Notes under the pieces: generated by a model
The model's database searches: none
Told to the model about the DNA's origin: nothing
Seen by the model: the letters and a program-made list of their open reading frames with translations, nothing else
Program-made: the position numbers and the translations under genes
DNA from: Mycolicibacterium hodleri
GTDB lineage: Bacteria; Actinomycetota; Actinomycetes; Mycobacteriales; Mycobacteriaceae
Direction: 5' to 3'
Length of the DNA stretch: 64,000 nucleotides
NCBI RefSeq assembly: GCF_025822245.1
Contig: NZ_JACKTL010000043.1
Location: 124,001 to 188,000, forward strand
Part shown: in pieces, positions 16,281 to 25,470 of the stretch
How the letters are laid out: each line of letters begins with the position of its first letter
Position numbering within the stretch: position 1 is the first letter of the stretch

Positions 16281-16505
16281 ATGACCACGAAGGACCTCCG
16301 GTCAGAACTCGCAGAGATCACCGCCGCCGCGGGCTGGAACCGCAGGATCGACGACCGCGTGGACATCTACCTGCGCGGCCAGACCCGCGTGCGCGTCATC
16401 TGGCGAGGCGACGACGCGATCAGCGGCGGATCCCGGTTCCAGGAGGACAACCTGGAGACGTACTCGCGGGATCTGGACGTGGTGAAGGGCTGGCTGGCCC
16501 GCTAG
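16281..16505 (+). CDS. Small conserved-looking hypothetical protein
   Basis: A 74-residue soluble protein of unknown function. I chose the ATG at 16281 because GAAGAGGAGG (16266-16275) is an excellent Shine-Dalgarno six bases before it; an upstream ATG at 16254 would lie in front of that site. The sequence MTTKDLRSELAEITAAAGWN, then DIYLRGQTRVRVIWRG, predicts a helix followed by two strands. No known motif is seen. The 3' end overlaps the convergent DedA gene by 86 bases. Confidence 0.68.
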   Translation: MTTKDLRSELAEITAAAGWNRRIDDRVDIYLRGQTRVRVIWRGDDAISGGSRFQEDNLETYSRDLDVVKGWLAR

Positions 16506-17154
16506 CCGTCACCCGTCGCCTGGCCAGGTACGCCCGGACCACCGAGGCCGCCACCGGCAGCGTCGACGCCGCCGCGACCAGCACGACCATCAGCTCCAGG
16601 TGGGCGTTGACGAATGCCACGTTCCCCAAGTGGAAGCCCACGACGACGAGGCCCACGCCCCAGAGGGCCGCTCCCAGCACGTCGTAGAGCAGGAAGACGC
16701 GGTACCGCATTCCGGACGCACCGGCGATGACGGGCATGAAGGTCCGCACCACGCCGACGAAGTGACCGATCACGATCGCCTTGCGCCCGTGGCGGGAGAA
16801 GAACTCCTGCGACGAGGTCAGGTAGTGCTTCTTGAAGATTCGCGCGTCCTCCTTCCGGAAGAACGCGGGCCCGAGCCGCCATCCGATCAGGTATCCGACC
16901 TGGCCGCCCGCCACCGCTGCCAGCGCGGCGCAGGGCGCCAGCGTCCATACATCCACGGGGGCGCCGTCCTGCGCGGCGAGCAGACCCGAGGTGAACAGCA
17001 GCGTGTCCCCGGGCAGGAAGGGGCACAGCAGCCCCGTCTCGACGAAGACGATCAGCATCACCCCGGGCAGTACCGCCGAGCCGAACAGGCCGTCGTGGCC
17101 CAGCCAGTACATCGGGTCCATGACGCCCGGCAGCGCCATCACGACGGTCGTCAC
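16420..17154 (-). CDS. DedA family membrane protein
   Basis: A 244-residue DedA/SNARE-associated (VTT domain) protein with five or six hydrophobic segments. Family motifs: FVETGLLCPFLPGDTLLF near the N-terminus, FFSRHGRKAIVIGHFVGVVR, and FMPVIAGASGMRYRVF. DedA proteins act in the cytoplasmic membrane, and several flip undecaprenyl phosphate or phospholipids. The GTG at 17154 (VTTVVMALPG) is preferred; the ATG at 17139 is the alternative. The C-terminal 28 residues are Pro/Ser-rich and lie opposite the small gene ending at 16505, so that tail may be an accident of the convergent overlap. Confidence 0.87.
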   Translation of the reverse strand: MTTVVMALPGVMDPMYWLGHDGLFGSAVLPGVMLIVFVETGLLCPFLPGDTLLFTSGLLAAQDGAPVDVWTLAPCAALAAVAGGQVGYLIGWRLGPAFFRKEDARIFKKHYLTSSQEFFSRHGRKAIVIGHFVGVVRTFMPVIAGASGMRYRVFLLYDVLGAALWGVGLVVVGFHLGNVAFVNAHLELMVVLVAAASTLPVAASVVRAYLARRRVTASGPASPSPRPDPASTSPGCPPGTGIRR

Positions 17155-17262
17155 GGGCGCCGACCGTAGCCGGTGGACATTGCGGCCCGGCCAACGACAC
17201 CCGACATCCACACCACACCGCGGACCGACCCCATGCCGACCGGGGTCGTAGTGTCATACCCC

Positions 17263-18558
17263 GTGAGCGCACGCGCGGGAATCGTCGTCACCGGAACCGA
17301 AGTCCTCACCGGTCGGGTTCAGGACCGCAACGGTCCCTGGCTCGCCGACCGGCTGCTGGAACTGGGCGTCGAGTTGGCGCACGTCACGATCTGCGGTGAC
17401 CGATCATCCGACATCGAGGCCCAATTGCGGTTCCTCGCCGGCGAGGGGGTCGACCTGATCGTCACCAGCGGCGGGCTCGGGCCCACCGCCGACGACATGA
17501 CGGTCGCGACGGTGGCGAAGTTCTGCGGCCGGGACCTGGTGTTGGACGCGGCCTTGGAGGCCACCATCGCCGACATCCTCAAGAACATGATGAGTCGCTC
17601 GACGTCCTGGGGTGGGGCCGACTTCGAGTCGGTCCTGGCGGCCAATCGCAAACAGGCCATGGTGCCCGCCGGGGCGGAGATCCTCGGTCCCGTGGGCACG
17701 GCGCCGGGGGTGGTCGTGCCGGGTTCGGCGGGCCAGCCGACGGTGGTGGTGCTGCCCGGGCCGCCGCGCGAGCTGCAACCCATGTGGGACAAGGCAATCC
17801 GCACGGACGCGGTGCAACAGGCGTTGGCGGGCCGCACCGAATTCGTCCAGGCCACCACCCGCATGTTCGGGCTTCCCGAATCGGCCCTCGCCGAGACCTT
17901 GCGCGACGGCGAGGCCCGGATCTCCGACTTCGACCGGCTCGAGATCACCACCTGTCTGCGGCGCGGCGAACTGGAGATCGTCACGCGCTACGAACCCGAC
18001 GCCGCCCCGGTCTACGACGACCTGCTGGCGCTGCTGCGGGAGCGGCACGCCGCGCAGCTGTTCTCCGTCGACGGCGCCCTGGTGGACGACCAGGTCGCGG
18101 ACCTGTTGGCGGGGCGGACGATTGCCACGGCCGAATCCTGCACCGCCGGCCTGGTCGCCGCGCGACTCACCGACCGGGCGGGCTCGTCGGCCTACGTCGC
18201 GGGTGGGGTGGTCAGTTACTCCAACCAGGCCAAGATGGACCTGCTCGGGGTGGACGCGCAGCTGCTGGCCGCCCACGGCGCGGTGTCGGAACCGGTGGCC
18301 GAGGCCATGGCCGCCGGCGCCCTGGCCCGCTTCGGCGCCGACACCGTGGTCGCGATCACCGGGATAGCCGGCCCCGGCGGGGGGAGTGCCGAGAAGCCGG
18401 TCGGGACGGTGTGTTTCAGCGTCCGCCTGGCCGAGGGCCCGACCCTGACCAAGACGCTGCTGCTCCCCGGCGACCGAACGGACGTCCGCGAGCGGTCCAC
18501 CACCGTGGCGATGCACCTGCTGCGACAGATCCTCTCAGCCCCCGGCGACGCCGACTGA
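17263..18558 (+). CDS. cinA: CinA-like protein / nicotinamide-nucleotide amidase
   Basis: A 431-residue two-domain CinA, the length of the M. tuberculosis protein. The N-terminal MoCF_biosynth (COG1058) domain has GIVVTGTEVLTGRVQDRNG and LIVTSGGLGPTADDMT. The C-terminal CinA amidase domain (from about 275) has TIATAESCTAGLVAARLTD and GIAGPGGGSAEKPVGTVCF. CinA pairs ADP-ribose pyrophosphatase and NMN deamidase activity in pyridine nucleotide salvage in other bacteria, and it affects isoniazid-NAD adduct levels in mycobacteria. The start is the GTG at 17263 (VSARAGIVVTG). The next gene starts immediately after its stop. Confidence 0.93.
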   Translation: MSARAGIVVTGTEVLTGRVQDRNGPWLADRLLELGVELAHVTICGDRSSDIEAQLRFLAGEGVDLIVTSGGLGPTADDMTVATVAKFCGRDLVLDAALEATIADILKNMMSRSTSWGGADFESVLAANRKQAMVPAGAEILGPVGTAPGVVVPGSAGQPTVVVLPGPPRELQPMWDKAIRTDAVQQALAGRTEFVQATTRMFGLPESALAETLRDGEARISDFDRLEITTCLRRGELEIVTRYEPDAAPVYDDLLALLRERHAAQLFSVDGALVDDQVADLLAGRTIATAESCTAGLVAARLTDRAGSSAYVAGGVVSYSNQAKMDLLGVDAQLLAAHGAVSEPVAEAMAAGALARFGADTVVAITGIAGPGGGSAEKPVGTVCFSVRLAEGPTLTKTLLLPGDRTDVRERSTTVAMHLLRQILSAPGDAD

Positions 18559-19509
18559 GTGCCGATGTCCTTCTCGCTCAGCGACTCCGAGCTCAACGAT
18601 CGTCTCGATCGATTGCCGGTGCTCGCGGGGCGAGAGCGTCGGGTCGAGGACCTCGAGGGCGGGCTCACCAACCGCAACGTCAAGATCACCACGGCAGCCG
18701 GGGTGTACGTGGCGCGGTGCTCGGGCGACTCCTCGGAGCTGCTCGTCATCGACCGCGACGACGAGTACTTCAACTCCCGAGCCGCCGAGGAGGCCGGTGT
18801 CGGGGCCCCCGTCGTCGACTACCGGCCCGACCTCGGGATCCTGCTCATCGGCTATCTGGACGGTGTCACCCTCACCGCCGCGGACTTCGCGCGAGAGGGC
18901 GTGCTCGCCAAGGCCGCCCTGGCCTGCCGAACGCTGCACGGCGGCCCCCGGTTCCGCAACGACTTCGACATGTTCTCCCGGCAGGCGGCATACCTGGGGA
19001 TCGTCGAGTCGCACGGATTCCGGCTCCCCGACGGCTATCTGGACTTCGCCGGCCAGTTCGCGTCGATCAAGGCGGCGCTGGCCTGCGCCGGGCTGGCCTC
19101 GGTGCCGTGCAACAACGATCTGCTGGCGGCCAACTTCGTCGACGACGGCGAGAAGATCTGGTTGATCGACTACGAGTACTCCGGCAACAACGACCCCTGC
19201 TTCGAATTGGGAAACATCTGGCGCGACAACGGGTTGACCCTCGATCAACTCGAGGAGTTGGTCACCGCGTACTACGGCCGGACGACGCGTCACCATCTGG
19301 CCAGGGCACGGCTGCAGGGCACGGTGTCGCAGTACGGCTGGACGTTGTGGGGCTGCATCCAGAACGGCAGCAGCACCCTCGACTTCGACTTCTGGGACTG
19401 GGGAATGCAGCGCTATGAGAACGCCGTCGAGGAGTTCAGGAGTCCCGACTTCGCCCGCCTGCTCGACGACGCCGCGGCCGGGAACCGAGACATGGGAGAG
19501 ATGAATTAA
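18559..19509 (+). CDS. Choline/ethanolamine kinase-like phosphotransferase
   Basis: A 316-residue APH/choline kinase-fold protein. The nucleotide-loop region GGLTNRNVKITTAAGVYVAR, the Brenner-type catalytic loop VPCNNDLLAANFV and the metal site WLIDYEYSGNND are all recognisable. The catalytic loop reads CNND where aminoglycoside kinases have HGD and choline kinases HND, so the residue before Asn is Cys. The start is the GTG at 18559, directly abutting the cinA stop; the ATG at 18565 is also possible. Its stop overlaps the start of the FAD/GcvT gene as TAATG, indicating translational coupling. A role in metabolism of choline or another methylated amine is inferred from this link. Confidence 0.82.
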   Translation: MPMSFSLSDSELNDRLDRLPVLAGRERRVEDLEGGLTNRNVKITTAAGVYVARCSGDSSELLVIDRDDEYFNSRAAEEAGVGAPVVDYRPDLGILLIGYLDGVTLTAADFAREGVLAKAALACRTLHGGPRFRNDFDMFSRQAAYLGIVESHGFRLPDGYLDFAGQFASIKAALACAGLASVPCNNDLLAANFVDDGEKIWLIDYEYSGNNDPCFELGNIWRDNGLTLDQLEELVTAYYGRTTRHHLARARLQGTVSQYGWTLWGCIQNGSSTLDFDFWDWGMQRYENAVEEFRSPDFARLLDDAAAGNRDMGEMN

Positions 19510-21965
19510 TGAACGCCACCAACGTGCCCGACCGGGCGAGGGTCGTCGTCATCGGCGGCGGTGTGATCGGCACCAGCGTGGCCTACCACCTGACCAAGCT
19601 CGGCATCGCCGACGTACTGCTCCTCGAGCAGGGCCAGCTGTCGTCCGGAACCACCTGGCACGCGGCGGGTTTGGTGGGTCAGCTGCGCGCGTCGGAGAGC
19701 GGCACCCGGCTGGTGCAGTACTCGACCGAGCTGTACCGCGAACTCGAGGCCGAGACCGGCCTGACCGCGGGTTACAAGCAGTGTGGCGGCGTGACCGTCG
19801 CGCGCACCGAGGACCGGATGATCCAGCTGCGGCGCACCGCCGCGAACGCCGCGGCCTTCGACCTCGAATGCGAACTGCTCACCCCGCTGCAGGCACTCGA
19901 GCACTACCCGGTCATCCGCATCGACGACCTCGTCGGGGCCATCTGGTTGCCCGCAGACGGCAAGGCCAACCCATCCGACCTGACCCAGGCGCTGGCCAAG
20001 GGTGCGCGGATGCGCGGCGCCCGAATCATGGAGCGCACCAGGGTCGTCGGGGTGACCACCGACCGTGGTCGGGTGACCGGGGTGCGGACCGACCGCGGCG
20101 ACGTCGAGGCCGAGATCGTCGTCAACTGCGCGGGTCAGTGGGCCAAGCAGGTCGGTTCGCTGGCGGGGGTGAACGTGCCGCTGCACTCGGCCGAACACTT
20201 CTACGTGGTCACCGAGCCGATCGTCGGCGTTCACCCGGACATGCCGATCCTGCGCGACCCCGACGGCTACACATATTTCAAGGAGGAGGTCGGGGGCCTC
20301 GTCATCGGCGGCTTCGAGCCCGAGGCCAAGCCGTGGGTCAGCCCGGACGCGATCCCGTACCCCTTCGAATTCCAACTGCTGGAAGAGGATTGGGACCACT
20401 TCCAAATCCTGATGGACAACGCCCTGCTGCGCATCCCCGTGCTCGAGGAGACCGGGCTGAAGAAGCTGTACAACGGCCCCGAGAGCTTCACCCCGGACAA
20501 CCAGTTCATCCTCGGGGAGGCGCCCGAGGTGGCCAACTTCTTCGTCGCCGCGGGCTTCAACTCCGTCGGCATCGCCTCGGCCGGCGGTGCCGGACGCGCA
20601 CTGGCCGAGTGGATCTCGAACGGTTCGCCGACGACGGACCTCACCAGCGTCGACGTCCGCCGATTCGCACCGTTCAACGGCAACACCAGGTGGCTGCACG
20701 ACCGGGTGTCCGAGGTGCTCGGGTTGCACTACGAAATCCCTTGGCCCAACCGCGAGATGACGACGGCGCGGCCCTTCCGTCGCTCGCCGGTGCACCACCT
20801 CCTGGCCGCGGCGAACGCCAACTTCGGCAGCCGGATGGGCTGGGAGCGGGCCAACTTCTTCGCACCGGCCGGCGTCGAACCCACCATCGAGTACTCGTGG
20901 GGCAAGCAGAACTGGTTGCCGTACTCCGCCGCCGAGCAGGTGGCCACCCGCACCGCGGTCGCCGTCTTCGACCAGACGTCGTTCTCCAAGTACCTGCTGA
21001 GCGGACCCGACGCCGAAGCGGCACTGCAGTGGCTGTGCACCGCCGACATGGCCGTCGACGTCGGGTCGTGCGTCTACACCGGAATGCTCAACGAGCGCGG
21101 CTGTTACGAGTCCGACGTCACCGTCACCCGCACGGCCGACGACGAATTCCTCGTCGTCAGCAGCGCCGCCACGACCGAACGGGACAAGGACCACATCGGC
21201 CGCAACCTGCCCGCCGGCACGCAGGCTCGGTTGGTGGACGTCACGTCCTCGCTCGCGGTGTTCGGCGTGATGGGTCCGCGGTCGCGGGACCTGCTGGCCA
21301 CGCTGACCGACGCCGACCTGGGCGACGACGCCTTCCCCTTCGGCACCAGCCAGCGAATCAGCCTGGGGTACGCAGAGGTTCGCGCAACCCGCATCACCTA
21401 CGTGGGGGAGCTGGGCTGGGAAGTCTACGTGCCCACCGAGTTCGCGGTCGGCGTGTACGAGGACCTGTTGGCCGCGGGCGCCGACCTCGGGGTCGTGCGC
21501 GGAGGCTACTACGCGATCGAATCACTGCGGCTGGAGAAGGGCTATCGAGCGTTCGGCCGCGAGCTGACGCCGGGGGACAACCCGGTCGAGGCGGGGTTGC
21601 TGTTCGCCTGCAAGCTCGCCACCGACGTCGACTTCCTGGGTCGCGCCGCGGTCGAGAAGGCCAGGGCGGACGGTCCACGCCGCCGCGTCGTCGGCTTCCG
21701 CGTCGACGCGCCCGACGCCATGCTGTGGGGCGGTGAACTGATCCTGCGCAACGGGGAGGTCGCCGGTCAGGTGAGCTCCGCGGCCTGGGCGGAGACCACC
21801 GGCGCGTGCGTCGGCCTGGCCTACGTGCGCTCCGGTGACCAGGCGACGGTGGACGCCCAGTGGGTGGCGGCCGGCGACTATCAGGTCAACGTCGGCGGGG
21901 TGTTGCATCCGGTCACCGTGTCTCTCAAGGCCGTCTACGACCCCGCCAACACGAGGATCCGCTGA
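19509..21965 (+). CDS. FAD-dependent oxidoreductase/GcvT fusion (dimethylglycine or sarcosine dehydrogenase type)
   Basis: An 818-residue two-part enzyme. The N-terminal DAO domain (about 1-390) has VVVIGGGVIGTSVAYHL and the segment SSGTTWHAAGLVG. His51 there corresponds to the residue that carries covalent FAD in dimethylglycine and sarcosine dehydrogenases. A linker (FAO_M) precedes a C-terminal GcvT aminomethyltransferase domain (about 430-800) with GELGWEVYVPTEF and RLEKGYRAFGRELT. Such enzymes oxidatively demethylate N-methylglycines and pass the one-carbon unit to tetrahydrofolate. It is translationally coupled (TAATG) to the choline-kinase-like gene. The exact substrate is not determined. 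Confidence 0.88.
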   Translation: MNATNVPDRARVVVIGGGVIGTSVAYHLTKLGIADVLLLEQGQLSSGTTWHAAGLVGQLRASESGTRLVQYSTELYRELEAETGLTAGYKQCGGVTVARTEDRMIQLRRTAANAAAFDLECELLTPLQALEHYPVIRIDDLVGAIWLPADGKANPSDLTQALAKGARMRGARIMERTRVVGVTTDRGRVTGVRTDRGDVEAEIVVNCAGQWAKQVGSLAGVNVPLHSAEHFYVVTEPIVGVHPDMPILRDPDGYTYFKEEVGGLVIGGFEPEAKPWVSPDAIPYPFEFQLLEEDWDHFQILMDNALLRIPVLEETGLKKLYNGPESFTPDNQFILGEAPEVANFFVAAGFNSVGIASAGGAGRALAEWISNGSPTTDLTSVDVRRFAPFNGNTRWLHDRVSEVLGLHYEIPWPNREMTTARPFRRSPVHHLLAAANANFGSRMGWERANFFAPAGVEPTIEYSWGKQNWLPYSAAEQVATRTAVAVFDQTSFSKYLLSGPDAEAALQWLCTADMAVDVGSCVYTGMLNERGCYESDVTVTRTADDEFLVVSSAATTERDKDHIGRNLPAGTQARLVDVTSSLAVFGVMGPRSRDLLATLTDADLGDDAFPFGTSQRISLGYAEVRATRITYVGELGWEVYVPTEFAVGVYEDLLAAGADLGVVRGGYYAIESLRLEKGYRAFGRELTPGDNPVEAGLLFACKLATDVDFLGRAAVEKARADGPRRRVVGFRVDAPDAMLWGGELILRNGEVAGQVSSAAWAETTGACVGLAYVRSGDQATVDAQWVAAGDYQVNVGGVLHPVTVSLKAVYDPANTRIR

Positions 21966-22099
21966 CGTATGAGCGCCACACACGCCGCCGGCGACGTTAG
22001 GCTCTTCGCCGTTGACGGAACGGACCCCGGCGATCGTCACTCGGACGATCCGGACGTGGGTACTCCCGACGGAAGTCCGCAGATGGGAACCAACGGCTC

Positions 22100-23329
22100 G
22101 TGAAGATACTGCTCGACGACACGGAGATGGACGCTCAACTCGGGCGGACGATGATCGCCGTCTCGGCCCATGCCGCCGATCTCGGGGAGGTCATGACGAC
22201 GGCGGGCCGGGTGGTCGACGGCGACTACGACTCCTGGTATTCGGAATGGTCGGCGACCGCCGAGGTCGCCCAGACCCTGGCCGAGGACGCGCTGCGCGGC
22301 GGACACGTCGTGACGGCCCGCAAGGCCTTCCTGCGCGCGTCCGAATACTGGCGGCAGTCGTTCTTCTTCATCCGCCACGACATCGAGGACGAACGCCTTC
22401 AGCGTGCGTGGCAACGGCACCGCCTCACGTTCCGCGCGGCGCTGCCACTGCTCGACTGCCACACCACGACCGTGGAGATCCCGTACGACGGTGTCTCGAT
22501 GACCGGGTACCTGTTCCGGCCCGCGGACGCCGACACCCCGCGGCCGACGATTCTGGCGCCGTGCGGGTTCGACTCGACCGCCGAGTCGGGCTACGTGTCC
22601 ACCGGCTACATGGCCCTCCCGCGCGGGTACAACTTCTTCGTCTTCGAGGGTCCGGGCCAGGGGGGCACCCTCTACGAGCATCGACGCACGTTCCGCCCGG
22701 ACTACGAGGTGCCGTTCGCGGAGGCGTTCCGCTGGCTCCTGCAGCAGGACGGCGTCCATCCGCACGCGATCATCGTGATGGGCCGGTCCTTCGGCGGGTA
22801 TCTCGGGCCACGGGCGACGGCGTTCGAGTCGAGGGTGGCCGCCCTGGTGGCCGACCCAGGGCAGTACGACTTCGCCTCTCGCATCGGCGCCTTCGCCAAG
22901 ACACTGGGCTACGACGACGCCGAGGACTTCCTGGCGCGACTGCTCGCCCATGACCCCGGGCTCGACGCCGAGCTCGAGAAGGCGGTCGACGGCCCGCGCA
23001 ACGTCGAGTGGTTCGGCGCGCGGATGGCGGCGATGGGGACGGCCACCGTGGGCGACTTCCTTCGCAAGCAGTTGACGTTCACGCTGGAGGACGTCGCAGG
23101 CAACATTCGGTGCCCGACGTTGCTCACCGAGGGTGAGGGCGACTTCGCGGCGCAGGGCGAGCTGCTGTTCGAGAAGTTGAGGTGTGAGCGGCGCCTGACC
23201 ACCTTCAGCGAAGCCGAGGGTGCGGGTGGGCATTGTGAGGGGTTGGGCAGCACCCTGTTCGAGGGCTATGCCTTCGACTGGGTGGACCGCATTCTCGGGC
23301 GTGCCCAGGCCCCCGCCACGCAAACGTAG
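22100..23329 (+). CDS. Alpha/beta hydrolase with N-terminal helical domain
   Basis: A 409-residue hydrolase of the type that includes 2,6-dihydroxypseudooxynicotine hydrolase and FrsA-like esterases. A helical N-terminal part (about 1-130) precedes an alpha/beta hydrolase core. The nucleophile elbow is VMGRSFGGYLGPR, and the catalytic His sits in EGAGGHCEGLG near the C-terminus. The acid residue is probably Asp in LLTEGEGDF. The start is the GTG at 22100; no strong Shine-Dalgarno is seen. Hydrolases of this subfamily cleave C-C or ester bonds, and the substrate here is unknown. The stop abuts the convergent hydrolase gene with no gap. Confidence 0.82.
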   Translation: MKILLDDTEMDAQLGRTMIAVSAHAADLGEVMTTAGRVVDGDYDSWYSEWSATAEVAQTLAEDALRGGHVVTARKAFLRASEYWRQSFFFIRHDIEDERLQRAWQRHRLTFRAALPLLDCHTTTVEIPYDGVSMTGYLFRPADADTPRPTILAPCGFDSTAESGYVSTGYMALPRGYNFFVFEGPGQGGTLYEHRRTFRPDYEVPFAEAFRWLLQQDGVHPHAIIVMGRSFGGYLGPRATAFESRVAALVADPGQYDFASRIGAFAKTLGYDDAEDFLARLLAHDPGLDAELEKAVDGPRNVEWFGARMAAMGTATVGDFLRKQLTFTLEDVAGNIRCPTLLTEGEGDFAAQGELLFEKLRCERRLTTFSEAEGAGGHCEGLGSTLFEGYAFDWVDRILGRAQAPATQT

Positions 23330-24247
23330 TCAGGCGTCCCGTTCGAGGTCGTCCCACAACGCCATCAGGCGGTCGAGGATCTCCTCGGCGTAGCCGAGAC
23401 CGGCGAGGTGACTCTCACCCGGCAGCGTGTACAGCTCGGCGTCGGGCAGCAGCGCCACCACGTGCTCGCCGTGTGCGAAGGGGATGATGTGGTCCTTGTC
23501 GCCGTGCCACCAGCGCACCGGCACCTTGACCTCGTCGAGGCGAAAGCCCCAGTCCCTGGCGAAGACGACGACGTCGGCGAACGGCGCCGCCATCTGCTTG
23601 CGGCTTCCGTTGAGCAGGTCGTCGAGGAACATCGCCTTGAACTCCGGCCGGGCCAGCAGTTGGCGGTCACCGATGGGCGACACCCGTCCGTAGACGTCGA
23701 TGGCTCGGTCGGCGAAGGGCTTCGCCAGCCTGAGCAGGCTGACGGCTGTCAGCCGCAGCGGCAGTCCGATGAACGGCATGAGCGGCGCCATCGCCGAGCC
23801 GAGTGTCATCGCACCGCCCCCGATGCGTTCGGGGCCGACGGTCGGTGCGACGCCGCCGAGCACGCCGACCGCCACCACGCGGTCGGGCATCGCCGCCGCA
23901 CAGGCCAGCGTGTAGGGCCCGCCACCGGACAGCCCGATGATCGCCATCTTCTCGATGCCGAGAACGTCGGCAATGGTCCGGAGGTCGTCGGCGAACGCCA
24001 GTACGTTCTCGTACTGGAACGGCGTCGACGACCCGATGCCGGGGCGGTCGACGCCGATGAGACGGATGCCATGGCGTTCGGCGTAGACCCGAGCCTCCAC
24101 GGGAATCTGACGGCGGGCGCCCGGGGTTCCGTGCAACCAGAACACGGCGCGGCCGAGGGGATCGCCGAACTCGGCGAAGCCGATCTGACGGTCGTCCCCG
24201 ACGGCGACGTTGCCCTCCAGCCGGGGTCGTGCGATGGGTGGAACCAT
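23330..24247 (-). CDS. Alpha/beta fold hydrolase
   Basis: A 305-residue alpha/beta hydrolase. The oxyanion region is FWLHGTPGARRQI, with IGVDRPGIGSS following; the nucleophile elbow is IGLSGGGPYTL; Asp is in WWHGDKDHIIPF and His in PGESHLAGLG. The Ser-Asp-His triad is therefore complete. It resembles many mycobacterial esterases and epoxide-hydrolase-like proteins, but the cap domain does not reveal a substrate. The start is the ATG at 24247 (MVPPIARPRLEG); a longer frame continues upstream but runs through the response regulator gene and is rejected. Confidence 0.86.
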   Translation of the reverse strand: MVPPIARPRLEGNVAVGDDRQIGFAEFGDPLGRAVFWLHGTPGARRQIPVEARVYAERHGIRLIGVDRPGIGSSTPFQYENVLAFADDLRTIADVLGIEKMAIIGLSGGGPYTLACAAAMPDRVVAVGVLGGVAPTVGPERIGGGAMTLGSAMAPLMPFIGLPLRLTAVSLLRLAKPFADRAIDVYGRVSPIGDRQLLARPEFKAMFLDDLLNGSRKQMAAPFADVVVFARDWGFRLDEVKVPVRWWHGDKDHIIPFAHGEHVVALLPDAELYTLPGESHLAGLGYAEEILDRLMALWDDLERDA

Positions 24248-24349
24248 CCGGAAAGTGTCGCATGCGGATTTCGTGGCCAGCCCGGGCTTGACGGCACCGA
24301 TCGCCCCGTTTCCTGCGGGTAGGGCCACGGAGTGCGACAATCGTCGACG

Positions 24350-25003
24350 ATGAATGCCGTGCGCGTGGTCGTCGCCGATGACGACGTCCTCCTTCGGGAG
24401 GGCTTGGCCAGCTTGTTGACCCGTTCGGGTTTCGACGTCGTCGGTCAGGCGGGCAACGCCGTCGAGCTGCTCGACATCGTCCGGGACCGCCAGCCGGGGT
24501 TGGTGCTCACCGACATCCGGATGCCGCCGTCGCATGACACCGAGGGTCTCGACGCCGCGAAGTCCATTCGGGAACAGTGGCCCGACATCGCCATTCTGGT
24601 GCTGTCCGCGCACGTCGACGTCGAACACGCGATGGAACTCCTGGCCGGGGGCCACTCGGTCGGGTACCTACTCAAGAGCCGCATCACCAACGTCGACGAC
24701 TTCGTCGAGACCGCGGGCCGGATCGCGGCCGGTGCGTCGGTGATCGACCCCGCGCTGGTGCAGGAGCTGGTCTCGGCCCGTCGCCGCGACGATCCGCTGG
24801 ACGCGCTGAGCACCCGCGAGCGCGAGGTCCTGACGCTGATGGCCGAGGGCCTGTCGAATTCGGGTATCGCCGGCCGGATCTGGGTGACCGAGGGCACCGT
24901 CGAGAAGCACGTCCGCAGCATCCTGACGAAGCTGAACCTTCCGGAGACTCACGACGAGCACCGTCGGGTCCGAGCGGTGATCATGTACCTCGACTCGCTG
25001 TGA
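24350..25003 (+). CDS. NarL/LuxR family response regulator
   Basis: A 217-residue two-domain response regulator. The receiver domain (1-125) has acidic residues in VVADDDVLLREG, phospho-acceptor Asp55 in VLTDIRMPP, and Lys in VGYLLKSR. The C-terminal LuxR helix-turn-helix (about 150-215) contains LSTREREVLTLMAEGLSNSG. The start is the ATG at 24350. The likely partner kinase is the HisKA_3 sensor at 25471-27051, because HisKA_3 kinases normally pair with NarL-type regulators. A second, receiver-only protein is encoded between them on the opposite strand. Confidence 0.9.
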   Translation: MNAVRVVVADDDVLLREGLASLLTRSGFDVVGQAGNAVELLDIVRDRQPGLVLTDIRMPPSHDTEGLDAAKSIREQWPDIAILVLSAHVDVEHAMELLAGGHSVGYLLKSRITNVDDFVETAGRIAAGASVIDPALVQELVSARRRDDPLDALSTREREVLTLMAEGLSNSGIAGRIWVTEGTVEKHVRSILTKLNLPETHDEHRRVRAVIMYLDSL

Positions 25004-25010
25004 CGGCGAG

Positions 25011-25364
25011 TCAGCGCCCGACCATGGTCCTGATCGCCGTCGGCGACAGTGCGAACTTCGCCAGGAAGCCCAGCGCCGAACTCTCGGCGATCATCTCCGC
25101 GTAGTCCTGTTCGGAGTGCGTCGAGATGAGGATGACCGAGGGCGCGGGCCCGTCCGCGCCGTGAAGCCGCTCGACGACGTCGAATCCGCTTTCACCACCC
25201 AGTTCCACGTCGACCAGGGTGACGTCGGGATGGAGGTCGGCATATCGGGCCAGGGCCTCCTCACCCGTGCACGCCACACCCACCACGTCGATCCCCGCGC
25301 GCCCGAGCATGTCGGTGGCGGCGTCGCGGAAGTCGGCACTGTCGTCGACGATCAGACAACGCAT
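25011..25364 (-). CDS. Stand-alone receiver (CheY-like) response regulator
   Basis: A 117-residue single-domain receiver. Asp7 and Asp8 (LIVDDSADFRD), phospho-acceptor Asp52 (VTLVDVELGG), a Ser/Thr in ILISTHS and Lys in FLAKFALS complete the active site. There is no output domain. AGGGG precedes the ATG at 25364. It lies between, and opposite to, the LuxR-type regulator and the histidine kinase. This suggests it competes for phosphoryl groups or acts as a phosphate sink or allosteric partner. It ends 8 bases after the convergent regulator gene. Confidence 0.88.
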   Translation of the reverse strand: MRCLIVDDSADFRDAATDMLGRAGIDVVGVACTGEEALARYADLHPDVTLVDVELGGESGFDVVERLHGADGPAPSVILISTHSEQDYAEMIAESSALGFLAKFALSPTAIRTMVGR

Positions 25365-25470
25365 TGCGAACCCCTGGAGAACATCATGAGACGAGCTTGT
25401 CAGGTCGTCACGGGGTCGGGCATTGCTGCTAGCCGGAAACATCGCTGTAAAGGCATTACCATCCGGTGCG

